The notes under the pieces are model-generated. The model was not told where the DNA came from, searched no databases, and saw only the letters and a list, made by a program, of their open reading frames with translations. A stretch of 64,000 nt of DNA, taken from contig JAZAYU010000200.1 of NCBI GenBank assembly GCA_038501625.1, positions 806,001-870,000 of the forward strand, given 5' to 3'. Shown piece by piece: positions 11,341 to 25,072 of this stretch; positions within the stretch are counted from its first letter, which is position 1, and every line of letters starts with the position of its first letter. Source of the stretch: Corbicula japonica (lineage: Eukaryota; Mollusca; Bivalvia; Venerida; Cyrenidae). The position numbers and the translations under genes were made by a program.

Positions 11341-12316
11341 GATTGAACCAAGGTAAATCCAATTCCCATAGACCTCAATGTTAAATTCCCAATATTCAAT
11401 GCACATTTAACATGATTTCTATCATCTTAATTTCTAGACAACCATATATGACTGTGAAGATCTACATTTCATCTATTCAAAAACACACAGCAAATGGGGG
11501 GTTAACTTACTTGTAAGAAAATTACTGATCTCTAACCGAACAGACCCTATTTTAAACGCGGTATCGCAAATACGGTGCCAAATATATACATCCGCTCTTC
11601 CGGAACTAGTTCGCCTCTACCAAACGAGATATAGGCATGAAATTGCTTTCATTTATTTTCCTGACATGTTATTCCTGCAAACAAGTCACAAACAGGTCGA
11701 TTTCTAACGGTTAAGAGGCCCCCAGATGAAGAGAAAAAAATAGCATATATTGAAACGGACCTCATTCGAGTGGACCACGGAGGAATACTGAGTTATTTAC
11801 CATAATGCAACCTATAAGAAAAACTTGAGTTTCTAAATGTAATGATTATGATATTATTTCATTGTGTTTTGTATTTGTAATATACTGTAGAAATTTCAAC
11901 TTGATATCTGCTCTAAAACTCGACTTATAAGGGTTCAATGAGGCCCGCCCATATATGAAAAAATCGACAAAATTTCCAGTATATTTCTGTAAAATTGCTT
12001 AATTTCAGACAATCTTTTCAATTTTTATTTAAAAGCAACTATTTTTAATAGGAGAAACTTGTTAAGTCTGATTTTCAATACAAACACGTGCTAATGCTAT
12101 CTTTTGTATGAAGACGGGATCCCACAGGCAACTCAATCGTGTAAAAGTTAATACCGAATAGGGTCCGGTGCCCAAAATTAAGATTTTTTTCAATTCAAAC
12201 ACAAGATTTTTGACAAATAGTATTTTAAAACCTAAAACCCAATCAAACTTAACCGATTTCAATCACCGAAATTAAGTTTTGTCGACTTCGACATTTTCGA
12301 GGTTTTGAATCTTATA

Positions 12317-12788
12317 GGTTGAACCAAGGTAAATCCAATTCCCATAGACCTCAATGTTAAATTCCCAATATTCAATGCACATTTAACATGATTTCTATCA
12401 TCTTAATTTCTAGACAACCATATATGACTGTGAAGATCTACATTTCATCTATTCAAAAACACACAGCAAATGGGGGGTTAACTTACTTGTAAGAAAATTA
12501 CTGATCTCTAACCGAACAGACCCTATTTTAAACGCGGTATCGCAAATACGGTGCCAAATATATACATCCGCTCTTCTGGAACTAGTTCGCCTCTACCAAA
12601 CGAGACATAGGCATGAAATTGCTTTCATTTATTTTCCTGACATGTTATTCCTGCAAACAAGTCACAAACAGGTCGATTTCTAACGGTTAAGAGGCCCCCA
12701 GATGAAGAGAAAAAAATAGCATATATTGAAACGGACTTCATTCGAGTGGACCACGGAGGAATACTGAGTTATTTACCATAATGCAACC
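12317..12788 (+). mobile_element. Representative P module: 472-bp TIR element
   Basis: The left end is GGTTGAACCAAGGTAAAT. The reverse complement of the right end is GGTTGCATTATGGTAAAT. In array B the two ends agree at 16 of 18 bases (GGTTGAATCAAGGTAAAT against GGTTGTATTAAGGTAAAT). Inside the arrays P is flanked by CTTATA and TATAAG; at the array edges it is flanked by TTAA. There is no long reading frame, so it is a non-autonomous element. TTAA targeting is known for piggyBac- and Kolobok-type elements; which applies here is not shown. Confidence 0.75.
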
Positions 12789-12856
12789 TATAAGAAAAAC
12801 TTGAGTTTCCAAATGTAATGATTATGATATTATTTCATTGTGTTGTGTATTTGTAA

Positions 12857-14430
12857 TGTGGTAAAGTTGGATTTCAGTAACATCAGCTAATGTGTTATTA
12901 TGTAATCTATTATGTCATTTGCCATAATACCATTTTAAGTCTGCTTTCATTTATAATCACATTTCCTATATATCCTTTATTAGCATTAATATGGTAATTA
13001 AAGCACTGCCAAGGGAAGCAACTGCTACTGTACTTAAATTCAGGCTTAGGCCTATGTAACAATATGACTCATCAATAGTACTTTAACCCTTGATGCATTA
13101 TTTTGTTTTAACTGTATTTTCTTATAACAAGATGATATTTAAATAGTACTGTCTAAGAAAGTAAGTGTATTCAGTTGAATTCAGTAATCTTTTAAGGGAC
13201 TATTTCTCATTGCTGAGGAACTACTTTCCTTTGTTTTATAGAGTAAGGATACAGAATTTGCTTTGTTTTATATGCATACTTAAAATGCTTTGTTGTTCAT
13301 ATTTTACATTGATTTATGCATCTTATGAGTTGTAAAATGTTTTAATGTTATTTGTAATGCAAATAAGTGAACAAATATGATTTAATGGATAATTGTTTAA
13401 TCCAGTTAACTTTGTTTATAGATTATATTATTTCAGTGCATTTTGATTGGTTGATAATGGATTATTCCATTGGGAGATACCATTATTGCTATAAAACCAG
13501 AATTTCTGTTGCATTTATCATTCTGGCCACAATTTTCTAAAATGTAACATCTAAAACTCAGAGCTTGATCATTAAGATCATAGCTATTTTAAATGTAATT
13601 TCTAAATTCTAAAACTTAGATTAATAAGGGAATTTAGGGGAATATTTCTAAATTATTGTTTTATTTACATTAAAGCAGAAAAGAAGCTTTAACTTTGACG
13701 TTTAATTAGATAGATTGATTTAATTATAGACTTTTGGAACATTGGCATTTTAGTAATTATTTATAACTAAATAGACCATCTTTCAACAAAGACTTTGTCT
13801 TTGTTTCTATGTTATAGACTGGGTTTTTAATCCCTTTTGGTTTTAAACTCCTGGCTATATCATTATATGAGAATTTACGGTTGTTAGATCCTGACTGGTA
13901 GACCTGTGAGCTATCCGTTGGTCAACTGTACTTTCTTTAGCATGTTTAAAGGTCTTTATTTAATTTCACATTTAGTTTTTAGGCCAGAATCACTCAATTT
14001 AAGTTTAAGGTTATTTTCTTTAAGACTTGGCTGGCACTTTTTCTAGTGTAAATACTTTGTATAGTTTTATGTAATGTAAATATGTTCATGATTTTGATCT
14101 AGTTCTTTTATCATTACAATTCATCGAAACAGACTGTTGTTTCTTTTCAATGTAGATTAAGTACAGCTTTTACATTAAAGAAAACCATTATCATTTACTG
14201 AGTTCAGTTTCCTGGCTGGGCTTATCAGTACATATTTTACAGCCAGTGGTGTCATCCTGACAACGCATTTAAGTGTTACGGGTTCAAAACCTCCCGTACT
14301 ATTTTAAAATTATTACTAATTTAAATTGACCTTACTTTAAAATACATTTAAATTCTAAATTACATAACTCTATGTAAGGTCATCCCAAAATTACGCAACG
14401 ACCGTAACCCCAAAAAGTAGCTTCACCACA
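12857..14430 (+). mobile_element. R module copy 1: 1,574-bp insertion with 4-bp target duplication
   Basis: The module starts TGTGGTAAAG and ends CTTCACCACA (inverted, 9 of 10 matches). GTAA is duplicated on both sides (12853-12856, 14431-14434). The uninterrupted target TTTGTAATATACTG is seen in the Q copies at 11876 and 15406 and throughout array B. TG...CA ends with a short duplication would fit a solo LTR. An inverted CCAAT (GATTGG, 13445) and a TATAAAA (13491) about 45 bp further on look like a Pol II promoter. Alternatively it is a non-autonomous DNA transposon. A tRNA-like A/B-box pair (AGCCAGTGGTGTC at 14241, GGTTCAAAACC at 14281) sits near the 3' end. No protein is encoded. Confidence 0.72.
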
Positions 14431-16388
14431 GTAATATACTGTAGAAATTTCAACTTGATATCTGCTCTAAAACTCGACTTATAAGGGTTCAATGAGGCCC
14501 GCCCATATATGAAAAAATCGACAAAATTTCCAGTATATTTCTGTAAAATTGCTTAATTTCAGTCAATCTTTTCAATTTTTATTTTAAAAGCAACTATTTT
14601 TAATAGAAGAAACTTGTTAAGTCTGATTTTCAATACAAACACGTGCTAATGCTATCTTTTGTATGAAGACGGGATCCCACAGGCAACTCAATCGTGTAAA
14701 AGTTAATACCGAATAGGGTCCGGTGCCCAAAATTAAGATTTTTTTCAATTCAAACACAAGATTTTTGACAAATAGTATTTTAAAACCTAAAACCCAATCA
14801 AACTTAACCGATTTCAATCACCGAAATTAAGTTTTGTCGACTTCGACATTTTCGAGGTTTTGAATCTTATAGGTTGAACCAAGGTGAATCCAATTCCCAT
14901 AGACCTCGATGTTAAATTCCCAATATTCAATGCACATTTAACATGATTTCTATCATCTTAATTTCTAGACAACCATATATGACTGTGAAGATCTACATTT
15001 CATCTATTCAAAAACACACAGCAAATGGGGGGTTAACTTACTTGTTAGAAAATTACTGATCTCTAACCGAACAGACCCTACTTTAAACGCGGTATCGCAA
15101 ATACGGTGCCAAATATATACATCCGCTCTTCCGGAACTAGTTCGCCTCTACCAAACGAGATATAAGCATGAAATTGCTTTCATTTATTTTCCTGACATGT
15201 TATTCCTGCAAACAAGTCACAAACAGGTCGATTTCTAACGGTTAAGAGGCCCCCAGATGAAGAGAAAAAAATAGCATATATTGAAACGGACTTCATTCGA
15301 GTGGACCACGGAGGAATACTGAGTTATTTACCATAATGCAACCTATAAGAAAAACTTGAGTTTCCAAATGTAATGATTATGATATTATTTCATTGTGTTG
15401 TGTATTTGTAATATACTGTAGAAATTTCAACTTGATATCTGCTCTAAAACTCGACTTATAAGGGTTCAATTAGGCCCGCCCATATATGAAAAAATCGACA
15501 AAATTTCCAGTATATTTCTGTAAAATTGCTTAATTTCAGACAATCTTTTCAATTTTTATTTTAAAAGCAACTATTTTTAATAGAAGAAACTTGTTAAGTC
15601 TGATTTTCAATACAAACACGTGCTAATGCTATCTTTTGTATGAAGACGGGATCCCACAGGCAACTCAATCGTGTAAAAGTTAATACCGAATAGGGTCCGG
15701 TGCCCAAAATTAAGATTTTTTTCAATTCAAACACAAGATTTTTGACAAATAGTATTTTAAAACCTAAAACCCAATCAAACTTAACCGATTTCAATCACCG
15801 AAATTAAGTTTTGTCGACTTCGACATTTTCGAGGTTTTGAATCTTATAGGTTGAACCAAGGTAAATCCAATTCCCATAGACCTCAATGTTAAATTCCCAA
15901 TATTCAATGCACATTTAACATGATTTCTATCATCTTAATTTCTAGACAACCATATATGACTGTGAAGATCTACATTTCATCTATTCAAAAACACACAGCA
16001 AATGGGGGGTTAACTTACTTGTAAGAAAATTACTGATCTCTAACCGAACAGACCCTATTTTAAACGCGGTATCGCAAATACGGTGCCAAATATATACATC
16101 CGCTCTTCTGGAACTAGTTCGCCTCTACCAAACGAGACATAGGCATGAAATTGCTTTCATTTATTTTCCTGACATGTTATTCCTGCAAACAAGTCACAAA
16201 CAGGTCGATTTCTAACGGTTAAGAGGCCCCCAGATGAAGAGAAAAAAATAGCATATATTGAAACGGACTTCATTCGAGTGGACCACGGAGGAATACTGAG
16301 TTATTTACCATAATGCAACCTATAAGAAAAACTTGAGTTTCCAAATGTAATGATTATGATATTATTTCATTGTGTTGTGTATTTGTAA

Positions 16389-17962
16389 TGTGGTAAAGTT
16401 GGATTTCAGTAACATCAGCTTATGTGTTATTATGTAATCTATTATGTCATTTGCCATAATACCATTTTAAGTCTGCTTTCATTTATAATCACATTTCCTA
16501 TATATCCTTTATTAGCATTAATATGGTAATTAAAGCACTGCCAAGGGAAGCAACTGCTACTGTACTTAAATTCAGGCTTAGGCCTATGTAACAATATGAC
16601 TCATCAATAGTACTTTAACCCTTGATGCATTATTTTGTTTTAACTGTATTTTCTTATAACAAGATGATATTTAAATAGTACTGTCTAAGAAAGTAAGTGT
16701 ATTCAGTTGAATTCAGTAATCTTTTAAGGGACTATTTCTCATTGCTGAGGAACTAATTTCCTTTGTTTTATAGAGTAAGGATACAGAATTTGCTTTGTTT
16801 TATATGCATACTTAAAATGCTTTGTTGTTCATATTTTACATTGATTTATGCATCTTATGAGTTGTAAAATGTTTTAATGTTATTTGTAATGCAAATAAGT
16901 GAACAAATATGATTTAATGGATAATTGTTTAATCCAGTTAACTTTGTTTATAGATTATATTATTTCAGTGCATTTTGATTGGTTGATAATGGATTATTCC
17001 ATTGGGAGATACCATTATTGCTATAAAACCAGAATTTCTGTTGCATTTATCATTCTGGCCACAATTTTCTAAAATGTAACATCTAAAACTCAGAGCTTGA
17101 TCCTTAAGATCATAGCTATTTTAAATGTAATTTCTAAATTCTAAAACTTAGATTAATAAGGGAATTTAGGGGAATATTTCTAAATTATTGTTTTATTTAC
17201 ATTAAAGCAGAAAAGAAGCTTTAACTTTGACGTTTAATTAGATAGATTGATTTAATTATAGACTTTTGGAACATTGGCATTTTAGTAATTATTTATAACT
17301 AAATAGACCATCTTTCAACAAAGACTTTGTCTTTGTTTCTATGTTATAGACTGGGTTTTTAATCCCTTTTGGTTTTAAACTCCTGGCTATATCATTATAT
17401 GAGAATTTACGGTTGTTAGATCCTGACTGGTAGACCTGTGAGCTATCCGTTGGTCAACTGTACTTTCTTTAGCATGTTTAAAGGTCTTTATTTAATTTCA
17501 CATTTAGTTTTTAGGCCAGAATCACTCAATTTAAGTTTAAGGTTATTTTCTTTAAGACTTGGCTGGCACTTTTTCTAGTGTAAATACTTTGTATAGTTTT
17601 ATGTAATGTAAATATGTTCATGATTTTGATCTAGTTCTTTTATCATTACAATTCATCGAAACAGACTGTTGTTTCTTTTCAATGTAGATTAAGTACAGCT
17701 TTTACATTAAAGAAAACCATTATCATTTACTGAGTTCAGTTTCCTGGCTGGGCTTATCAGTACATATTTTACAGCCAGTGGTGTCATCCTGACAACGCAT
17801 TTAAGTGTTACGGGTTCAAAACCTCCCGTACTATTTTAAAATTATTACTAATTTAAATTGACCTTACTTTAAAATACATTCAAATTCTAAATTACATAAC
17901 TCTATGTAAGGTCATCCCAAAATTACGCAACGACCGTAACCCCAAAAAGTAGCTTCACCACA
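16389..17962 (+). mobile_element. R module copy 2
   Basis: Same 1,574-bp module in the same site of Q, with GTAA on both sides. It arose by amplification of the composite unit, not by new transposition. Confidence 0.72.
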
Positions 17963-18943
17963 GTAATATACTGTAGAAATTTCAACTTGATATCTGCTCT
18001 AAAACTCGACTAATAAGGGTTCAATAAGGCCCGCCCATATATGAAAAAATCGACAAAATTTCCAGTATATTTCTGTAAAATTGCTTAATTTCCGACAATC
18101 TTTTCAATTTTTATTTTAAAAGCAACTATTTTTAATAGAAGAAACTTGTTAAGTCTGATTTTCAATACAAACACGTGCTAATGCTATCTTTTGTATGAAG
18201 ACGGGATCCCACAGGCAACTCAATCGTGTAAAAGTTAATACCGAATAGGGTCCGGTGCCCAAAATTAAGATTTTTTTCAATTCAAACACAAGATTTTTGA
18301 CAAATAGTATTTTAAAACCTAAAACCCAATCAAACTTAACCGATTTCAATCACCGAAATTAAGTTTTGTCGACTTCGACATTTTCGAGGTTTTGAATCTT
18401 ATAGGTTGAACCAAGGTGAATCCAATTCCCATAGACCTCGATGTTAAATTCCCAATATTCAATGCACATTTAACATGATTTCTATCATCTTAATTTCTAG
18501 ACAACCATATATGACTGTGAAGATCTACATTTCATCTATTCAAAAACACATAGCAAATGGGGGGTTAACTTACTTGTAAGAAAATTACTGATCTCTAACC
18601 GAACAGACCCTATTTTAAACGCGGTATCGCAAATACGGTGCCAAATATATACATCCGCTCTTCCGGAACTAGTTCGCCTCTACCAAACGAGATATAGGCA
18701 TGAAATTGCTTTCATTTATTTTCCTGACATGTTATTCCTGCAAACAAGTCACAAACAGGTCGATTTCTAACGGTTAAGAGGCCCCCAGATGAAGAGAAAA
18801 AAATAGCATATATTGAAACGGACTTCATTCGAGTGGACCACGGAGGAATACTGAGTTATTTACCATAATGCAACCTATAAGAAAAACTTGAGTTTCCAAA
18901 TGTAATGATTATGATATTATTTCATTGTGTTGTGTTTTTGTAA

Positions 18944-20519
18944 TGTGGTAAAGTTGGATTTCAGTAACATCAGCTTATGTGTTATTATGTAATCTATTAT
19001 GTCATTTGCCATAATACCATTTTAAGTCTGCTTTCATTTATAATCACATTTCCTATATATCCTTTATTAGCATTAATATGGTAATTAAAGCACTGCCAAG
19101 GGAAGCAACTGCTACTGTACTTAAATTCAGGCTTAGGCCTATGTAACAATATGACTCATCAATAGTACTTTAACCCTTGATGCATTATTTTGTTTTAACT
19201 GTATTTTCTTATAACAAGATGATATTTAAATAGTACTGTCTAAGAAAGTAAGTGTATTCAGTTGAATTCAGTAATCTTTTAAGGGACTATTTCTCATTGC
19301 TGAGGAACTAATTTCCTTTTTGTTTTATAGAGTAAGGATACAGAATTTGCTTTGTTTTATATGCATACTTAAAATGCTTTGTTGTTCATATTTTACATTG
19401 ATTTATGCATCTTATGAGTTGTAAAATGTTTTAATGTTATTTGTAATGCAAATAAGTGAACAAATATGATTTAATGGATAATTGTTTAATCCAGTTAACT
19501 TTGTTTATATATTATATTATTTCAGTGCATTTTGATTGGTTGATAATGGATTATTCCATTGGGAGATACCATTATTGCTATAAAACCAGAATTTCTGTTG
19601 CATTTATCATTCTGGCCACAATTTTCTAAAATGTAACATCTAAAACTCAGAGCTTGATCCTTAAGATCATAGCTATTTTAAATGTAATTTCTAAATTCTA
19701 AAACTTAGATTAATAAGGGAATTTAGGGGAATATTTCTAAATTATTGTTTTATTTACATTAAAGCAGAAAAGAAGCTTTAACTTTGACGTTTAATTAGAT
19801 AGATTGATTTAATTATAGACTTTTGGAACATTGGCATTTTAGTAATTATTTATAACTAAATAGACCATCTTTCAACAAAGACTTTGTCTTTGTTTCTATG
19901 TTATAGACTGGGTTTTTAATCCCTTTTGGTTTTAAACTCCTGGCTATATCATTATATGAGAATTTACGGTTGTTAGATCCTGACTGGTAGACCTGTGAGC
20001 TATCCGTTGGTCAACTGTACTTTCTTTAGCATGTTTAAAGGTCTTTATTTAATTTCACATTTAGTTTTTAGGCCAGAATCACTCAATTTAAGTTTAAGGT
20101 TATTTTCTTTAAGACTTGGCTGGCACTTTTTCTAGTGTAAATACTTTGTATAGTTTTATGTAATGTAAATATGTTCATGATTTTGATCTAGTTCTTTTAT
20201 CATTACAATTCATCGAAACAGACTGTTGTTTCTTTTCAATGTAGATTAAGTACAGCTTTTACATTAAAGAAAACCATTATCATTTACTGAGTTCAGTTTC
20301 CTGGCTGGGCTTATCAGTACATATTTTACAGCCAGTGGTGTCATCCTGACAACGCATTTAAGTGTTACGGGTTCAAAACCTCCCGTACTATTTTAAAGTT
20401 ATTACTAATTTAAATTGACCTTACTTTAAAATACATTTAAATTCTAAATTGCATAACTCTATGTAAGGTCATCCCAAAATTACGCAACGACCGTAACCCC
20501 AAAAAGTAGCTTCACCACA
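18944..20519 (+). mobile_element. R module copy 3
   Basis: A 1,576-bp copy. It shares with copy 4 a two-base longer T-run near 19318 and the variant TATATATTATATT near 19507, so copies 3 and 4 are sister duplicates. Confidence 0.72.
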
Positions 20520-21500
20520 GTAATATACTGTAGAAATTTCAACTTGATATCTGCTCTAAAACTCGACTTATAAGGGTTCAATAAGGCCCGCCCATATATG
20601 AAAAAATCGACAAAATTTCCAGTATATTTCTGTAAAATTGCTTAATTTCCGACAATCTTTTCAATTTTTATTTTAAAAGCAACTATTTTTAATAGAAGAA
20701 ACTTGTTAAGTCTGATTTTCAATACAAACACGTGCTAATGCTATCTTTTGTATGAAGACGGGATCCCACAGGCAACTCAATCGTGTAAAAGTTAATACCG
20801 AATAGGGTCCGGTGCCCAAAATTAAGATTTTTTTCAATTCAAACACAAGATTTTTGACAAATAGTATTTTAAAACCTAAAACCCAATCAAACTTAACCGA
20901 TTTCAATCACCGAAATTAAGTTTTGTCGACTTCGACATTTTCGAGGTTTTGAATCTTATAGGTTGAACCAAGGTGAATCCAATTCCCATAGACCTCGATG
21001 TTAAATTCCCAATATTCAATGCACATTTAACATGATTTCTATCATCTTAATTTCTAGACAACCATATATGACTGTGAAGATCTACATTTCATCTATTCAA
21101 AAACACATAGCAAATGGGGGGTTAACTTACTTGTAAGAAAATTACTGATCTCTAACCGAACAGACCCTATTTTAAACGCGGTATCGCAAATACGGTGCCA
21201 AATATATACATCCGCTCTTCCGGAACTAGTTCGCCTCTACCAAACGAGATATAGGCATGAAATTGCTTTCATTTATTTTCCTGACATGTTATTCCTGCAA
21301 ACAAGTCACAAACAGGTCGATTTCTAACGGTTAAGAGGCCCCCAGATGAAGAGAAAAAAATAGCATATATTGAAACGGACTTCATTCGAGTGGACCACGG
21401 AGGAATACTGAGTTATTTACCATAATGCAACCTATAAGAAAAACTTGAGTTTCCAAATGTAATGATTATGATATTATTTCATTGTGTTGTGTTTTTGTAA

Positions 21501-23076
21501 TGTGGTAAAGTTGGATTTCAGTAACATCAGCTTATGTGTTATTATGTAATCTATTATGTCATTTGCCATAATACCATTTTAAGTCTGCTTTCATTTATAA
21601 TCACATTTCCTATATATCCTTTATTAGCATTAATATGGTAATTAAAGCACTGCCAAGGGAAGCAACTGCTACTGTACTTAAATTCAGGCTTAGGCCTATG
21701 TAACAATATGACTCATCAATAGTACTTTAACCCTTGATGCATTATTTTGTTTTAACTGTATTTTCTTATAACAAGATGATATTTAAATAGTACTGTCTAA
21801 GAAAGTAAGTGTATTCAGTTGAATTCAGTAATCTTTTAAGGGACTATTTCTCATTGCTGAGGAACTAATTTCCTTTTTGTTTTATAGAGTAAGGATACAG
21901 AATTTGCTTTGTTTTATATGCATACTTAAAATGCTTTGTTGTTCATATTTTACATTGATTTATGCATCTTATGAGTTGTAAAATGTTTTAATGTTATTTG
22001 TAATGCAAATAAGTGAACAAATATGATTTAATGGATAATTGTTTAATCCAGTTAACTTTGTTTATATATTATATTATTTCAGTGCATTTTGATTGGTTGA
22101 TAATGGATTATTCCATTGGGAGATACCATTATTGCTATAAAACCAGAATTTCTGTTGCATTTATCATTCTGGCCACAATTTTCTAAAATGTAACATCTAA
22201 AACTCAGAGCTTGATCCTTAAGATCATAGCTATTTTAAATGTAATTTCTAAATTCTAAAACTTAGATTAATAAGGGAATTTAGGGGAATATTTCTAAATT
22301 ATTGTTTTATTTACATTAAAGCAGAAAAGAAGCTTTAACTTTGACGTTTAATTAGATAGATTGATTTAATTATAGACTTTTGGAACATTGGCATTTTAGT
22401 AATTATTTATAACTAAATAGACCATCTTTCAACAAAGACTTTGTCTTTGTTTCTATGTTATAGACTGGGTTTTTAATCCCTTTTGGTTTTAAACTCCTGG
22501 CTATATCATTATATGAGAATTTACGGTTGTTAGATCCTGACTGGTAGACCTGTGAGCTATCCGTTGGTCAACTGTACTTTCTTTAGCATGTTTAAAGGTC
22601 TTTATTTAATTTCACATTTAGTTTTTAGGCCAGAATCACTCAATTTAAGTTTAAGGTTATTTTCTTTAAGACTTGGCTGGCACTTTTTCTAGTGTAAATA
22701 CTTTGTATAGTTTTATGTAATGTAAATATGTTCATGATTTTGATCTAGTTCTTTTATCATTACAATTCATCGAAACAGACTGTTGTTTCTTTTCAATGTA
22801 GATTAAGTACAGCTTTTACATTAAAGAAAACCATTATCATTTACTGAGTTCAGTTTCCTGGCTGGGCTTATCAGTACATATTTTACAGCCAGTGGTGTCA
22901 TCCTGACAACGCATTTAAGTGTTACGGGTTCAAAACCTCCCGTACTATTTTAAAGTTATTACTAATTTAAATTGACCTTACTTTAAAATACATTTAAATT
23001 CTAAATTGCATAACTCTATGTAAGGTCATCCCAAAATTACGCAACGACCGTAACCCCAAAAAGTAGCTTCACCACA
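21501..23076 (+). mobile_element. R module copy 4
   Basis: A 1,576-bp copy, nearly identical to copy 3 and in the same Q position. Confidence 0.72.
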
Positions 23077-23993
23077 GTAATATACTGTAGAAATTTCAAC
23101 TTGATATCTGCTCTAAAACTCGACTTATAAGGGTTCAATAAGGCCCGCCCATATATGAAAAAATCGACAAAATTTCCAGTATATTTCTGTAAAATTGCTT
23201 AATTTCCGACAATCTTTTCAATTTTTATTTTAAAAGCAACTATTTTTAATAGAAGAAACTTGTTAAGTCTGATTTTCAATACAAACACGTGCTAATGCTA
23301 TCTTTTGTATGAAGACGGGATCCCACAGGCAACTCAATCGTGTAAAAGTTAATACCGAATAGGGTCCGGTGCCCAAAATTAAGATTTTTTTCAATTCAAA
23401 CACAAGATTTTTGACAAATAGTATTTTAAAACCTAAAACCCAATCAAACTTAACCGATTTCAATCACCGAAATTAAGTTTTGTCGACTTCGACATTTTCG
23501 AGGTTTTGAATCTTATAGGTTGAACCAAGGTGAATCCAATTCCCATAGACCTCGATGTTAAATTCCCAATATTCAATGCACATTTAACATGATTTCTATC
23601 ATCTTAATTTCTAGACAACCATATATGACTGTGAAGATCTACATTTCATCTATTCAAAAACACACAGCAAATGGGGGGTTAACTTACTTGTAAGAAAATT
23701 ACTGATCTCTAACCGAACAGACCCTATTTTAAACGCGGTATCGCAAATACGGTGCCAAATATATACATCCGCTCTTCCGGAACTAGTTCGCCTCTACCAA
23801 ACGAGATATAGGCATGAAATTGCTTTCATTTATTTTCCTGACATGTTATTCCTGCAGACAAGTCACAAACAGGTCGATTTCTAACGGTTAAGAGGCCCCC
23901 AGATGAAGAGAAAAAAATAGCATATATTGAAACGGACTTCATTCGAGTGGACCACGGAGGAATACTGAGTTATTTACCATAATGCAACCTTAA

Positions 23994-25072
23994 AGATATA
24001 TTGACCACTGCGAACGTCTAAAAAACAGAAGCCGCACATTCCGTACAATCGGTCAGCGAGGAAGGCATGAAAAACGACATAGCAGTTATGCGTAAAATTG
24101 ATCTTATTTTCAAATAGTTTATGGAAATCAACACAACCTTCAGGATACAGTAACTTCATATATTCAAATGTAGTAAATGACCAAGAAAATAATTTTCGGG
24201 TGTTATTGCAGACGTGTCTTGGGATGAAAACACAATACAGAATTACCACGTTAAACGTTACATCGTAACGAAACATAAAATAAAAACAGTTCTTGACTGC
24301 ATTTTCTTATATTTGGCACCTCTAAACAAGTATCTGCGGGTACAAAATCAGTTCTGGGCAGCATTTTCTGAGGTCGCGTCTTCCAAGGACAAAACCTACC
24401 GTACAGTTGAAGGGTTGCCCTTACGCTGTCCTTACTTCACGAGCCTGTTTATTTATTACTTGATTTTACAGATGTATGTTTATTACTGGCAAGTGTCGTT
24501 ATTGTTTTGTCAACTCAATAATTCGCAAAAAAGAAAAGTTTAAGAAATGAGGAAAAAGGCTATTCCTGCCCTGTGTTGGGCCTATTGATTGTACGAGTTA
24601 TCTCGCATTAACAACAAAGTTTTTATCAAAGCGAGACAACTCGTAAAACCCACTTAACGTATTATTTTTAAATACTATTATATAATATAGTTGCGATAAA
24701 TTCTAAAGTTACCATCAAAAGTAATCTCAACAAACATGTATAACCATTGCTGAAATCAAATTATTCTATCACAGCAAATTTATTTATGATTTTAAATTTT
24801 ATTTTATATTGTCTTTCACTCACTTGAACAAAATAGGATTCGGATGAGAAAATTCGTTGATAGAAATAATAGAATCCAGCGACCATTATTTTAGGGCATG
24901 TTGCTTTTATCAACACATAAGAAAGAAGCACATCGCGGACGATTATTTTGCCTTTGTGTCACACGCCATGTCATGTGATTGTATGTGAAAAAGTGCATGT
25001 CTTATCTCTAGTGCTCTAAACATGTTGTCAAATTTAACAAAATAGAACGTTTCATACATCCAGCATAGAAAG
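23994..25072 (+). other. 5' flank of the C1q pseudogene, homologous to 39930-40612
   Basis: From about 24001 the sequence aligns with the region upstream of the intact C1q gene (shared CTGCGAACGTC / ATTGCGAACGTC, AGCGAGG, AAAACGACATAGCAGT, AAAATTGATC). Duplication of the gene therefore included about 1 kb of upstream DNA. Short frames here, such as 24214-24543, have no recognised domain. Confidence 0.6.
24591..24645. repeat. Hairpin upstream of the C1q pseudogene
   Basis: GTACGAGTTATCTCGC is followed 24 bases later by GCGAGACAACTCGTA, its near-perfect reverse complement. The same hairpin sits upstream of the intact paralog (40217-40271). It may be an old MITE with GAGTTATCTC-type ends, common in molluscs, or a conserved promoter structure. 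Confidence 0.6.

Larger units (their letters stand above)
11341..23989 (+). repeat. Satellite array A: P-Q and P-Q(+R) higher-order units, TTAA-bounded
   Basis: Module order is P1 11341-11812, Q, P2 12317-12788, Q with R1, P3 14872-15343, Q, P4 15849-16320, Q with R2, P5 18404-18875, Q with R3, P6 20961-21432, Q with R4, P7 23518-23989. Repeat periods are 977 bp without R and about 2,556 bp with R. The first four units form two copies of a ~3,533-bp dimer. Copies differ by only scattered substitutions. Each P is 472 bp, beginning GGTTG and ending CAACC. The array begins and ends on P termini and has TTAA on both sides (11337-11340, 23990-23993). A 66-codon minus-strand frame recurs once per Q but is frameshifted in array B, so it is not treated as a gene. 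Confidence 0.93.

Noticed and set aside
12062..12262. 66-codon frame repeated identically in six units of array A, a possible conserved peptide
   Set aside because: It recurs only because the satellite is homogenised. The array B counterpart has a one-base deletion and substitutions that break the frame, and the sequence resembles no protein family.
24214..24543. 109-codon frame upstream of the C1q pseudogene
   Set aside because: Not conserved in the homologous flank at 39.9-40.6 kb and no domain is recognised.
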